Shown here: positions 42,706 through 51,923 of the stretch, one piece after another
Layout: each line of letters begins with the position of its first letter
Numbering within the stretch: the first letter of the stretch is position 1
Origin: Haladaptatus litoreus
Lineage (GTDB): Archaea; Halobacteriota; Halobacteria; Halobacteriales; Haladaptataceae
Length of the DNA stretch: 64,000 bases
Direction of reading: 5' to 3'
Assembly (NCBI RefSeq): GCF_900156425.1
Contig: NZ_FTNO01000006.1
Location: 124,001 to 188,000 of the forward strand
The notes under the pieces: model-generated
Databases searched by the model: none
What the model was told of the DNA's origin: nothing
Seen by the model: only the letters and a program-made list of their open reading frames with translations
Translations under genes and position numbers: made by a program

Positions 42706-43917
42706 TTATGCCTGCGAATCTGCTGATTGTGTCGCTTCTACGGTTATTTCGTGATCAGAACCAATGTGGAAGGCATCCTCACCGAGTCCTGCAGATTTGA
42801 GTGTAGTGCCATCGTCCGCAAAGAGATGGAGGTTCGATTCTTCGAAGAAGTAGGCTATTTGCTCTCCTTCCGTGAGATTCAGATCTTCATCCACGCGGGC
42901 AGTCCACGAATTTTGACCGACAAGAAGATAGAGGAAATCGTCACTCCCCATCGGCTCAACCACGTCAAGCATCGCGGTTTGCATATGATTGTTCGTCCCC
43001 TCGTCGTCTGCCACCGAGATATCTTCTGGTCGCACACCCACAGTCAACCTCTGACCAATCGTCAAATCACATCCCTGGACGATCGATTCGTCGATCGGGT
43101 ACGCAAATGTGGGATCATCATCGTCGTCTGTTAGGACATACTGGCCGTCTGTCTCGCTAAGTCGAACAGCGAGGAAGTTCATCGATGGTTCGCCGAGGAA
43201 CCCGGCGACGAACTGATTTACGGGATGATGGTAGACGTAATCCGGTGTTCCGATCTGCTGTAGCTCTCCGTTATTCATCACCGCAATACGATCGGACATC
43301 GTCATCGCCTCGGTCTGGTCGTGCGTGACATATATCGTCGTCACACCGAGTTTCCGATGGAGACGTTGAATCTCGGTTCGCATTTGGGCACGAAGTTTTG
43401 CGTCGAGATTCGATAGTGGTTCGTCCATCAAGAACACTTCCGGATCACGAACGATCGCACGTCCAAGGGCAATTCGTTGTTTCTGCCCACCGGATACTTG
43501 GGCTGGCTTTTTATCGAGAATACCTTCGATGTCCATGATCGTTGCTGCCTCGTGGACGCGAGAGGTGCGTTCCTCTTCCGAGAGGTCAGTGGTCATCTTC
43601 AGCCCGAAGCTCATGTTTTCCGCAGCCGTCATATGCGGATAGAGCGCAAAGTCTTGGAACACCATCGCCATATCCCGCTGTTGTGGCGAATTGTCCGTAA
43701 TGTTAGTTTCGTCGAGTCTGATCGAACCAGACGTTGGTGTTTCAAGGCCCGCAATGCAGCGAAGCGTCGTTGACTTTCCACAGCCACTCGGGCCAAGCAA
43801 AACCAGGAACTCTCCCTCTTCGACGGTGATATCCAGGTTATCGACCGCGATGACTTCGTTGACACTATCCGCTGTTGTGAACGACTTGACTAATCGATCG
43901 ATCCGAAGTATACCCAT
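42706..43917 (-). CDS. ABC transporter ATPase, MalK/UgpC type (second importer)
   Basis: This 403-residue protein starts at MGILRID (43917). Motifs: Walker A LGPSGCGKSTTL, Q-loop VFQDFALYPHM, signature VSGGQKQRIALG, Walker B EVFLMDEPLSNLDAKLR, switch VTHDQTEAMTM, then a TOBE-type domain (VGVRPEDISV). It is separated from its permeases and binding protein by the glycosidase-like and DUF624-like genes, but it is the only ATPase in the locus and likely serves them. Confidence 0.88.
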   Translation of the reverse strand: MGILRIDRLVKSFTTADSVNEVIAVDNLDITVEEGEFLVLLGPSGCGKSTTLRCIAGLETPTSGSIRLDETNITDNSPQQRDMAMVFQDFALYPHMTAAENMSFGLKMTTDLSEEERTSRVHEAATIMDIEGILDKKPAQVSGGQKQRIALGRAIVRDPEVFLMDEPLSNLDAKLRAQMRTEIQRLHRKLGVTTIYVTHDQTEAMTMSDRIAVMNNGELQQIGTPDYVYHHPVNQFVAGFLGEPSMNFLAVRLSETDGQYVLTDDDDDPTFAYPIDESIVQGCDLTIGQRLTVGVRPEDISVADDEGTNNHMQTAMLDVVEPMGSDDFLYLLVGQNSWTARVDEDLNLTEGEQIAYFFEESNLHLFADDGTTLKSAGLGEDAFHIGSDHEITVEATQSADSQA

Positions 43918-44027
43918 GATTAATTCTGTAATCTGTGAACGAGTACCAAAACGATTGGCCTCAAGATGGGGTGGTAACCAACATTTTTGGAAATAACCAA
44001 ACAACCGTAGCGATTGACTAATTCGGC

Positions 44028-45122
44028 TTACCGAGTGCTCGCTGGGCCATATTCTCGATCGAAATAATCGATTTCATCAAACATCTTCGTCGCAGTGTCC
44101 CACTGGTCTGGCGTCAATCGACCGATGTTCGCCCCATCGGAGAAAAGCGAAACTCCGCAAGCGCCGCCATGTAGCGCGAGTTGAATCGCACTGACGAGTT
44201 CGTCGTCCTCCAACCGATTGAAGGGCCGTTCGCCTCGCCCGGTACGAATCGATGGTGTAATCGGCGTGTTCGTCTGTTGGCGAAGCGAGCGGACGACTTC
44301 ACGGATCCATACCGGATGCATATCGAGGTCGATATGTGCTGTCCGCGGAGTAAGCATATCAGCGTATTCCGCAATATCACGTTGGTCAATGCCGAGAATT
44401 CTCCGGCTGTCGTTGATAGCAGTGTCAAGGTTGGAAAACGTCTCTAATTCGATATTGATGAGAAAATCCGGTCGGTCGTGGAACGGGTCACTGAGCTTTC
44501 TGAGGAGTGAATCGATCTGTTTGCACCGTCGATCAATCCACGCTGGGGATTGATCCGACACGCCCTGAGTCTCATCTTTATCTTGGCATTTCTCACAGTA
44601 GCAGGACAGATAGCTGGACTCTCCATTGACGATTGGCTGGAATTCGAAATGAGTGAACTGGATTCCATCGACCTCGTAGTCAGCGATCTCGTTGGTAATT
44701 GCTTGCAGGTGCTCCGAGACGATGTCGTGATTCGGGCACGCCCAGTGCATGTGCTCAGCCGAGACATTCGGATATCTGATCTCCGTTCCTTCCTTTGCTA
44801 CCTGAACCGTTTCAGGGTACTGCTCGAGAAGGTACTTGTCGCAAAGGACGAAGATCGTCGGAACGATGTTGATGTCGTGTACCGCTGCTGCGTCGGCGAG
44901 CTCCCCGAGTAAATCACGACCAGGAACCTGGTTTGGTGCGACCTCAGAATCATAGAATACCCGACCGTCACTCTCCTTCGTAACAACGAAAATCGTATTC
45001 ACACCGTTATTGGCGAGCCGTTTCAGTTCGACGTCGGGTTGCATCGTCGCCCACGGATAGAGGGTTACTGCACGTAGTAACTGAGCGTTCCACCATGGAT
45101 CGACTGTGTTCCCTTTAGACAT
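44028..45122 (-). CDS. Putative glycosidase-like TIM-barrel protein
   Basis: This 364-residue cytoplasmic protein starts at MSKGNTVDPWW (45122). It reads as a beta/alpha barrel: KRLANNGVNTIFVVTKESDG, AAVHDINIVPTIFVLCDKYL, EVDGIQFTHFEFQ, followed by a SCYCEKC cysteine cluster, RPDFLINIELETF and a C-terminal LHGGACGVSLFSDGANIG. The layout recalls the Cys-containing family-10-like or DUF4015-like putative glycosidases found beside sugar ABC transporters. Candidate catalytic acids (E of HFEFQ, E of NIELE) are inferred. It probably acts on the imported oligosaccharide. Confidence 0.6.
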   Translation of the reverse strand: MSKGNTVDPWWNAQLLRAVTLYPWATMQPDVELKRLANNGVNTIFVVTKESDGRVFYDSEVAPNQVPGRDLLGELADAAAVHDINIVPTIFVLCDKYLLEQYPETVQVAKEGTEIRYPNVSAEHMHWACPNHDIVSEHLQAITNEIADYEVDGIQFTHFEFQPIVNGESSYLSCYCEKCQDKDETQGVSDQSPAWIDRRCKQIDSLLRKLSDPFHDRPDFLINIELETFSNLDTAINDSRRILGIDQRDIAEYADMLTPRTAHIDLDMHPVWIREVVRSLRQQTNTPITPSIRTGRGERPFNRLEDDELVSAIQLALHGGACGVSLFSDGANIGRLTPDQWDTATKMFDEIDYFDREYGPASTR

Positions 45123-45295
45123 CGCAATATTCCATTCAAACACATACTGAAGTTTAACTCTGTGGCTCGTATCGACCGAAATATTCCATCTTTAGAACCA
45201 TACGAATATGTTTGGCTATTATCGAACATCACCCCTAATTTCAATATATCCCGACTGAGACTCATTCACATGGCACGAGCTGGCCATCACTCACT

Positions 45296-45637
45296 ATGAA
45301 CAATTCACGCTTCACTCGGCAAGTCCCTAATGCACGGTCTCACCCTCGCCCCCAACGGACACTTGAGCCCGAGGAGTCCGAAATCCTCTCCGTTGCGACA
45401 GCGATGGGTTCCGAGACACGGTGGGAAATAATCAGAGCACTATCAACAGAGACACGAACGATTCACGAACTTACCGAACTCGTCGACTTATCGAAGGGGA
45501 CGGTTTCGGTTCATGTAAAGCAACTCGAAGAGGCCGGACTCGCCGCATCACGGTTCAATGTGAGCGACAACGGTGGCGTCGAGAAAGAAATTTCACTCGC
45601 GGTTGACGAAATTACCGTCGATTTGCGTGATATCTAA
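45296..45637 (+). CDS. ArsR-like winged-helix regulator
   Basis: This 113-residue protein has a basic N-terminal tail, then a winged helix at about 35-95: SETRWEIIRALSTETRTIHE, LTELVDLSKGTVSVHVKQLE, EAGLAASRF. It is transcribed divergently from the glycosidase/ATPase genes across a 173-base intergenic region and convergently with the DUF624-like gene. It is the only local regulator in the sugar locus, so it likely controls the divergent operon. Confidence 0.72.
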   Translation: MNNSRFTRQVPNARSHPRPQRTLEPEESEILSVATAMGSETRWEIIRALSTETRTIHELTELVDLSKGTVSVHVKQLEEAGLAASRFNVSDNGGVEKEISLAVDEITVDLRDI

Positions 45638-45741
45638 GCCACCGTTTTGCTCAGGTTTCAAATCCCACCAAGTCTCCCATATACGTGAGAAACTCATCGA
45701 GAGGACGGAGAGCGTGAGCAGGAGGTTCGTCGCAGGTTTCG

Positions 45742-46371
45742 TTACTCTGGCTCCACTCTCGCCGAGAGATAGCGCGTCGCAAGGATCAGAATGGTCGCGA
45801 TCATGCCTGGCCCGAGAAGCACAAAGCCAACTACGGTAAATCCAAACAAGACACCAACAGAGAGGCAGAAAGCTACTAATCCGATAGTTGGTATCAATCG
45901 CATGAATACGAGTTCTACCGATTGTCGAGCTGTCTTGCGAGCAGAACGGTTACCATCAACCAAGAGCGGATAATAATACAGCAACAACACCGAGAGAACG
46001 ATCAGTATATCGACCGACAAAAAGGCGAGCAGACCGTATGCAAGCTCACCGGTTCGCAGAAACTGAAGCCACGAAAGGCCAGCGATGTCGATGAAAATCA
46101 ACGTCGGAACGAGTGGAAGTTGACTCCGCCAGAAATACCTTCGGAATACAGACAACGCAGTGCGCAGTCTGAACCGATCTCCACGAAGTATGTTTCCAGC
46201 GGCGGCGACAGCGGTGGCGGTCGCTGGACCGAGGAGAACGATGGTTGGTGCTAGAAAACACCAGCAAACGCTTACGATGACGATGACCGGTAGCGATCGA
46301 TACGCCGCAGCGACGGCTTCTTTCGAGAGGCCGATAAAGTTGACCCGATTTCGATGAGTGTCGACAACCAT
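45742..46371 (-). CDS. DUF624/YesL-like membrane protein
   Basis: This 209-residue protein has five or so transmembrane segments (SLPVIVIVSVCWCFLAPTIV, LLGPATATAVAAA, LLAFLSVDILIVLSVLLLYY, IGLVAFCLSVGVLFGFTVVG). The arrangement and the early P-T/LGPAT motif resemble DUF624 (YesL) proteins, which in Bacillus-like bacteria sit in CUT1 oligosaccharide operons. It lies 33 bases behind the second permease on the same strand. Its function is unknown, but the operon position is typical. Confidence 0.65.
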   Translation of the reverse strand: MVVDTHRNRVNFIGLSKEAVAAAYRSLPVIVIVSVCWCFLAPTIVLLGPATATAVAAAGNILRGDRFRLRTALSVFRRYFWRSQLPLVPTLIFIDIAGLSWLQFLRTGELAYGLLAFLSVDILIVLSVLLLYYYPLLVDGNRSARKTARQSVELVFMRLIPTIGLVAFCLSVGVLFGFTVVGFVLLGPGMIATILILATRYLSARVEPE

Positions 46372-46403
46372 TGCTTTGGAACCTGTGTTGGATGATCGAA
46401 CAA

Positions 46404-47279
46404 CTATACCTTGAGTCCGGACATGGTGACTCCCTTGATGAAGTACCGCCGCAACAGTAGAAACAGCAGTATCGTTGGGAGTGCGAGGAGTGTTGCACCG
46501 GCCATCAACGGGCCCATGCTGTTACCATAGAGGCCCGTCTTGGCGAACAGGGTGATACTCACCGGCAGCGTGTACATGCTTTCGTTTTTGATCACGATGA
46601 GATCCCAGAGCATCTGGTTCCAGCGGTTCATAAAGGTGAAAATCGCGACCGTCGCGATAGCGGGCATCGAATTCGGCAATACGATACGAAAGACGATATC
46701 GAGTTCGCTACACCCGTCCATCCGTGCGGCGTCGATGAGGCTGTCGGGGAACTGTTTGAAGAATTGGGTCAATAGGAAAATGCCGAACGAACTAATCGCG
46801 AAGGGGGCGATCATCGCCTGATACGTGTTGACCCATCCGAGTTCGACGATAATGACGAATTGAGGAATCAACAGCAGGATTCCGGGAATCATCATTGTCG
46901 CGAGGATGAAGTTGTAGGTTACACCACGTCCATACCAGTCCAGCTTCGCGAGGGAGTAGGCGACGATGCACGACGTGATAACCACCGAGACGACTACAGC
47001 GCCGGTGACGATGATGCTATTGATCAACTGACGTACAATCGGGACGTTTTCGAGAAGGAATCGGTAGTTTTCCAGCGTGAATGTCGACGGGATTACCTGT
47101 AACGAGTAGATTTCACTTGCTGGTTTGAACGACATTGAAACCATCAGTGCGAACGGAAATACGGGGAGAATCACACCGATCGTCAATGCTACGTATACGA
47201 GCACCTTCTTGCCCGAAATCTCGGACAGTCGTTCCTGACCGTCGGCGAACACACCGGAATCGTCGGTTTCGATGCTCAT
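46404..47279 (-). CDS. ABC transporter permease, MalG type (second importer)
   Basis: This 291-residue protein has six transmembrane segments. The EAA loop is DAARMDGCSELDIVFRIVLP. The start codon overlaps the preceding permease stop by one base (TAATG). It belongs with the binding protein and MalF-like subunit upstream. Confidence 0.9.
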   Translation of the reverse strand: MSIETDDSGVFADGQERLSEISGKKVLVYVALTIGVILPVFPFALMVSMSFKPASEIYSLQVIPSTFTLENYRFLLENVPIVRQLINSIIVTGAVVVSVVITSCIVAYSLAKLDWYGRGVTYNFILATMMIPGILLLIPQFVIIVELGWVNTYQAMIAPFAISSFGIFLLTQFFKQFPDSLIDAARMDGCSELDIVFRIVLPNSMPAIATVAIFTFMNRWNQMLWDLIVIKNESMYTLPVSITLFAKTGLYGNSMGPLMAGATLLALPTILLFLLLRRYFIKGVTMSGLKV

Positions 47280-48259
47280 TACATCGACACCTCCTGATCG
47301 ACATAGTTACGTTCGACGTAGCTGATGACGAAGATCATCGCCGCGAGTACGACGCCGATCGTACTCGCATAGCCCATCTCGAGATACGAGAAGGCATTTC
47401 GGTAGATGACGAGAACGAACGTTTTGGTTGCGCCGTTCGGCCCACCACTCGTCATGATGAACGGCTCGGTGAAAATCTGGAATGCAGTAATCGTCGAGAG
47501 GATCACAACGACTAGAATACTCGGATTCAACAGCGGGAGAGTAATGTAGCGGAACTGTTGCCACTCGCTGGCCCCATCGAGCGATGCCGATTCATAGATT
47601 GTTTCCGGGAGTGATTGTAGATTCGCAAGAAAGATGATCGCGTAGTAGCCGATGAACTTCCAGGACACCATCATCGCAATGGCTGGCATTGCCCATGTGG
47701 TACTGCCCAGAAAGTTGATCTCCGTTCCCGCAATAGCGAGAATCTGATTGATGTATCCGTCGGGCGCGTAAATCCACTTGAAGACGACGGCTACGACGAC
47801 GCCGCTTGTAACATATGGGACGAAATATCCCGCCATATAGAGTGCCCGTCCGCGGACGATCCGATCCAGTAGCACCGCTACGCCGAGAGCAAGCACTATC
47901 TGTGTCGGAACGTTCACGACGAAGAAGTACAACGTGTTTCCGAGAAGCTGCCAGAAGAGGTCGCTCGTCAGTAATTGCACGTACTGGTCGATCCCGACGA
48001 ACACCGTCTCGGGGCTGATAATGGACCATTTGTGAAAACTCAAGTAAAGTGCGAACAGGAATGGGAAGATCAGAAATACCGACGCCCAAAGAAACCACGG
48101 TACGATAAGAGCCCATCCCATCAAGTTGTCGTCGTGATCCCCGAGGCGTTTGGTTGCAGTTCCGAGAAGGGGCAAATGTGCTATCCGTTGGCGAAGTCCA
48201 CTTTTCGTGGCCGATGTGTCCGCTTTCCGTGCTCCTGGTTCGGTTGTCGCGTCTGGCAT
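47279..48259 (-). CDS. ABC transporter permease, MalF type (second importer)
   Basis: This 326-residue protein has a charged N-terminal extension of about 45 residues and then six transmembrane segments (WALIVPWFLWASVFLIFPFL). The EAA loop is ESASLDGASEWQQFRYITLP. It starts 17 bases after the binding-protein gene. Confidence 0.9.
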   Translation of the reverse strand: MPDATTEPGARKADTSATKSGLRQRIAHLPLLGTATKRLGDHDDNLMGWALIVPWFLWASVFLIFPFLFALYLSFHKWSIISPETVFVGIDQYVQLLTSDLFWQLLGNTLYFFVVNVPTQIVLALGVAVLLDRIVRGRALYMAGYFVPYVTSGVVVAVVFKWIYAPDGYINQILAIAGTEINFLGSTTWAMPAIAMMVSWKFIGYYAIIFLANLQSLPETIYESASLDGASEWQQFRYITLPLLNPSILVVVILSTITAFQIFTEPFIMTSGGPNGATKTFVLVIYRNAFSYLEMGYASTIGVVLAAMIFVISYVERNYVDQEVSM

Positions 48260-48276
48260 AGATGTTGAACCCGTTT

Positions 48277-49605
48277 CTATCCGTTGAGTGCTTGATTGAT
48301 ACCGTTCTCAGCGTCGTCGAGGCCTTTCTGAGGCGGTTTCTTTCCTAATGCAACTGGCACGAAACACTGTTCGCCAAACACGTTCATGATCTTCGTATAA
48401 TCCGGCGTGTATGCCGGTGGGTGTGACGTTTCGAGTGCTTGTGCGTACGGTTTGACATCGGGGTTTTTGTCGAAGAAGCCGCTTGCGGAACTGACGAGAT
48501 CCTTTCGAAGCGGCAGTTGGAGCGTCTTTTTCAGGAATTTCGTATCCCATTTCGACTGCTGCTCGAAACGGACGAACTTCCAAGCTTGGTTTGGCTGTGT
48601 GGCCGAGGCAAAAATCGTGGTGTTCTTCGGATCTGCGTACGTGTGACTGTTCTGTGAGACTCCGTCTGGAACTGGGGGATTCATGTGGGACATCGAGACG
48701 TCCTTGTTGACGCCTTTGAAGTACGGGATAACCCACGGCCCACCAGTGTTGATAATCGCTTCGTTGTGTGGGAATTTTGGCTTCTCGCTCCCTTGTGTCG
48801 GGGCGAGATCAGCGCTATAGAGGTCCTGGAAGAACTGGAGTATGGTCTTTGCCGTTTTGTTATTAAATGCTGGTTTGACATTGTCTCCTTTCTGAGTGAA
48901 CATCGATTTCTTCCCCTCTGATGCGGCAAGATACAATGGGAGAAAGTCGAACCAACGCTCGTACCACGTCGGTTTCGGAGCTCGATCCCACAATACCTTC
49001 GCACCACCATCACCGACAATCTTCTTCCCAGCCTTAAGCAGTCCAGACAGCGTCGTCGGATACTCATCCGGGTTTTTATACCCTGCTTTCTTGAGGACGG
49101 TATCATTGTACTGGAACAACACCGGATTCGCCTTCCAGGGTGCCTGATAGAGCCCACCGTCTGGCGCTTCATAGCGTTTCAAAATAGTCTTACCACACCG
49201 GTCAGTCAGGGAACTCTTGGCCCCCTCGATTTCGTACAAATTCTTTGCGGCGCCATTTTCCTGGAGCTGCGCCGCGAACCCAGGGAAAACGTTTGCGAAC
49301 ACGTCGGGTTCAGTATTCGAGGCAAGTGCCGACAGGACCACTTGCTCGGAGCTGTCCCCTTCCGGAACCGGTCGCACCTTTAGCTTCGAATCGTGTGATT
49401 TGAGGAACGCTTTCTTTGCGTTGTTGTGAAACGCCAGTTCCTGTTTGTTCGGCGATGACCAAAATTCGGTTTTCCCATTGTTTTTCCCATTCGATCCACC
49501 ACCCAATCCACCCGTACAACCAGCGAGGGTGAGCATTGCTGCCGTGCTTGTACCGGCTGTAGCTTTCACGAATTGTCGACGGGGAAGTGTATTGTGCCTC
49601 GTCAT
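48277..49605 (-). CDS. Sugar ABC transporter substrate-binding lipoprotein (second importer)
   Basis: This 442-residue protein begins LPRRQFVKATAGTSTAAMLT, LAGC: a Tat signal with lipobox, followed by a Gly/Asn-rich linker. The fold is of the family 1 solute-binding type (TEFWSSPNKQELAFHNNAKK, NTEPDVFANVFPGFAAQLQE, ALDNGINQALNG-like end). It opens the permease operon and determines ligand choice. The locus context points to an oligosaccharide. Confidence 0.88.
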   Translation of the reverse strand: MTRHNTLPRRQFVKATAGTSTAAMLTLAGCTGGLGGGSNGKNNGKTEFWSSPNKQELAFHNNAKKAFLKSHDSKLKVRPVPEGDSSEQVVLSALASNTEPDVFANVFPGFAAQLQENGAAKNLYEIEGAKSSLTDRCGKTILKRYEAPDGGLYQAPWKANPVLFQYNDTVLKKAGYKNPDEYPTTLSGLLKAGKKIVGDGGAKVLWDRAPKPTWYERWFDFLPLYLAASEGKKSMFTQKGDNVKPAFNNKTAKTILQFFQDLYSADLAPTQGSEKPKFPHNEAIINTGGPWVIPYFKGVNKDVSMSHMNPPVPDGVSQNSHTYADPKNTTIFASATQPNQAWKFVRFEQQSKWDTKFLKKTLQLPLRKDLVSSASGFFDKNPDVKPYAQALETSHPPAYTPDYTKIMNVFGEQCFVPVALGKKPPQKGLDDAENGINQALNG

Positions 49606-49838
49606 GTGTTTGCTTCACAACTGTGCAATCAATTGTGATGTATAAACCTCGCTCCCGAGTTTGATTTGCATCAAACGAATTTGAGAAATATCGATAGTTC
49701 ATCGCCAGCAACCGATGTATGCGCACTGAAAGATAGCTAAGCTGACCGACAAGAAATGATGAGCTCTCAAGTATTAATACTGATTCTCGGAAAATGAGGC
49801 GCGCATACTGCTCGCTGTTGAGAGGGTAGAGTGTATCG

Positions 49839-50621
49839 CTACAGACACCCGCGAAGATACTCTATTGCCTGCGGAACCGCCTCGAAGTCATCGTCTTCGC
49901 CTTCGTATTCGAGCGTCACAAAGTCGTCATAGCCGCGCTCAGACAGCGCTGTCAGTGATTCATCGTAGTAGGGATAGTTTGGCTCGGATCCGTCCTCGGC
50001 AAGATCATCATACGCCGCGTGGACATGATCCGCTAAGTGCAACGTTCGATCGATCGATGGTTTCCCATCGATGTAGTTTGCCAGGTCTAGAACGAGACCG
50101 AGGTCGCCGTTAACGAGGCTTCGGATGTGGAAGATGTCGTCTGCCGTCCGAATGAGGCCATCATGGTTATGATTTTCAACGGCGAGCGTCGTCTCAACGG
50201 TCTCACCATAGTCGATACATTCCTGCAAACTCGTCGCCACATCTGTCCACACCTGTGGATCATCGTGTTCGCGGTCATGGAGCCCCGGGAATCCGGTAAA
50301 TGCTCGAAGCACTGGTGCACCGAGTTGATCGCCGTGGTCCAACCACGTTTTGACCACCTCGACGTCTTCACGTCGCTCTTCAGGTGCTCCCTTGGCGAAG
50401 TCGTTGTAAAAGACGGATAAACACGCGATCTCCAGATCGTACTCTGAAAGAAGATCCGAAACCTCCCCGATCGTCTCTTCATCGTCTCCTGGAAGATGTC
50501 CATCGAGCAGTTCGACGCCCGAAATTTCGAGTTCCGAACTGCAAATTTCGAAGAACTCCTCGAGAGACATCTCGTCTTCGAGTTCGTCGTGGTAAGAATA
50601 CGAACTGCAAGCAAGCTTCAT
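49839..50621 (-). CDS. Sugar phosphate isomerase/epimerase
   Basis: This 260-residue protein starts at MKLACSSYSYH (50621), overlapping the oxidoreductase stop by ATGA. It has an AP-endonuclease-2-like TIM barrel: ISGVELLDGHLPGDDEETIG, LAVENHNHDGLIRTADD, GLVLDLANYIDGKPS, DHVHAAYDD and VTLEYEGED, with the expected metal-binding E/D/H/E residues on strand ends. Such enzymes interconvert ketoses or inositol-type sugars in cytoplasmic catabolism. It is coupled to a Gfo/Idh/MocA dehydrogenase, a common pair in inositol or rare-sugar pathways. Confidence 0.82.
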   Translation of the reverse strand: MKLACSSYSYHDELEDEMSLEEFFEICSSELEISGVELLDGHLPGDDEETIGEVSDLLSEYDLEIACLSVFYNDFAKGAPEERREDVEVVKTWLDHGDQLGAPVLRAFTGFPGLHDREHDDPQVWTDVATSLQECIDYGETVETTLAVENHNHDGLIRTADDIFHIRSLVNGDLGLVLDLANYIDGKPSIDRTLHLADHVHAAYDDLAEDGSEPNYPYYDESLTALSERGYDDFVTLEYEGEDDDFEAVPQAIEYLRGCL

Positions 50622-51679
50622 TTGTCCGCCTCCGTTTCGAGCGGGAAGTGAACGCGTTGCCCGGATTCCGACGATTGATAGATGGCCATAACGACTTCGA
50701 GTGCACGTTTTCCGTCTCGACCAGTTACGGTCGGTTTGATGTCGGTTCTGACAGATCGGATAAAGTGTTCGACCGGACCGCCGTACTTCGATTGTTCCGG
50801 AATCGGAACGTCGACGGTTCCACAATTGCTACCCAATTCGAGCCGAAGAGAAGGCGCGACTTTGTCGACGTAAATAACGCCTTCTTCACCGACGATCTGC
50901 ATCTCGATAGATTCGGGATCCGTTCGCCACGCTGTCTCAAAAGTCCCCAGTACACCATCTTCGAACCGAAGAGCAGCAACAGCCGTATCCTCAACGTCTG
51001 CATCCATCGATAAGGTGTCGCTATATCCTGATAGAGACGAAACCGAACCGAATAGATGGTTGATGAGGTCAGCATTGTGGACGCCAATATCGATGAGCGC
51101 ACCACCACCGGATGTATCGGCATCCGTAAACCACGTCGACCGCGGTGACCATCCCTCCGGACCAGGATGACTAAACCGACTTCGCACTGACAGCACATTG
51201 CCGATTATCCCCTTCTCGAGTACCTCTTTGGTCTTCTCATACACCGGGTTGAAACGTTCGGTCTGGTCGATCATCAGGAATGCTTCACTGGCATCCGCCG
51301 CGTCGATCATCGCATCGGCTTCAGCTAAGGATGTGCTGATCGGCTTCTCACAGAGAACGTGGATATCGTGTTTGAGAGCGGTACAGACGACTTCTTTGTG
51401 AAGATGATTCGGAAGACACACACTGACAGCATCGACACTGCCTGATTCGATCATCTCGGTATAATCCGTGTAGTATGAATCGATCTCGAATTCCTCCGCG
51501 ACCATCGCAGCTTTCTTTTCCTCGACATCGCACACGGCTACGAGGTCGACCAATTCGCTCGTTCGATATGCGGGTATGTGAAGCCGCTGAGCGATTGCTC
51601 CGGTACCGATAACTGCTGCTCGTAGATTCTCGGTCTCAAGACCCTCCATTTCGGAGGAAATCATAATCTCTTGGCTCAT
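50618..51679 (-). CDS. Gfo/Idh/MocA family NAD(P)-dependent oxidoreductase
   Basis: This protein is about 353 residues from MSQEIMISSE (51679); the downstream MEGLETE at about 51649 is also possible. It has a Rossmann domain, RAAVIGTGAIAQRLHIPAYR, then VSVCLPNHLHKEVV and HVLCEKPIS (the conserved EKP), followed by the substrate domain with SGGGALIDIGVHNADLINHL, where D and H of DIGVHNAD should be catalytic. These enzymes oxidise sugars or sugar acids. It is the first gene of the pair and precedes the importer operon on the same strand. Confidence 0.87.
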   Translation of the reverse strand: MSQEIMISSEMEGLETENLRAAVIGTGAIAQRLHIPAYRTSELVDLVAVCDVEEKKAAMVAEEFEIDSYYTDYTEMIESGSVDAVSVCLPNHLHKEVVCTALKHDIHVLCEKPISTSLAEADAMIDAADASEAFLMIDQTERFNPVYEKTKEVLEKGIIGNVLSVRSRFSHPGPEGWSPRSTWFTDADTSGGGALIDIGVHNADLINHLFGSVSSLSGYSDTLSMDADVEDTAVAALRFEDGVLGTFETAWRTDPESIEMQIVGEEGVIYVDKVAPSLRLELGSNCGTVDVPIPEQSKYGGPVEHFIRSVRTDIKPTVTGRDGKRALEVVMAIYQSSESGQRVHFPLETEADK

Positions 51680-51923
51680 ATTCACGCGACTGTCGTTCGA
51701 CACTCCCAATTAATGTCTTCCTCAAATTTGATTAGAACGATCGATATTTGGAAACCATCGAATATCTATGTATTTCATTGATCTATATACTCCTCAAAAT
51801 ACAGACACTGACTGGTGGCTCCGGGGAAGAGGAAAAATCCCCACGGAAATTCAACCGAATTGGATGACAATATGGACGTCCAACGCAGCAACCACCGTCG
51901 GTCACCGGACATAACCCGGCCAG

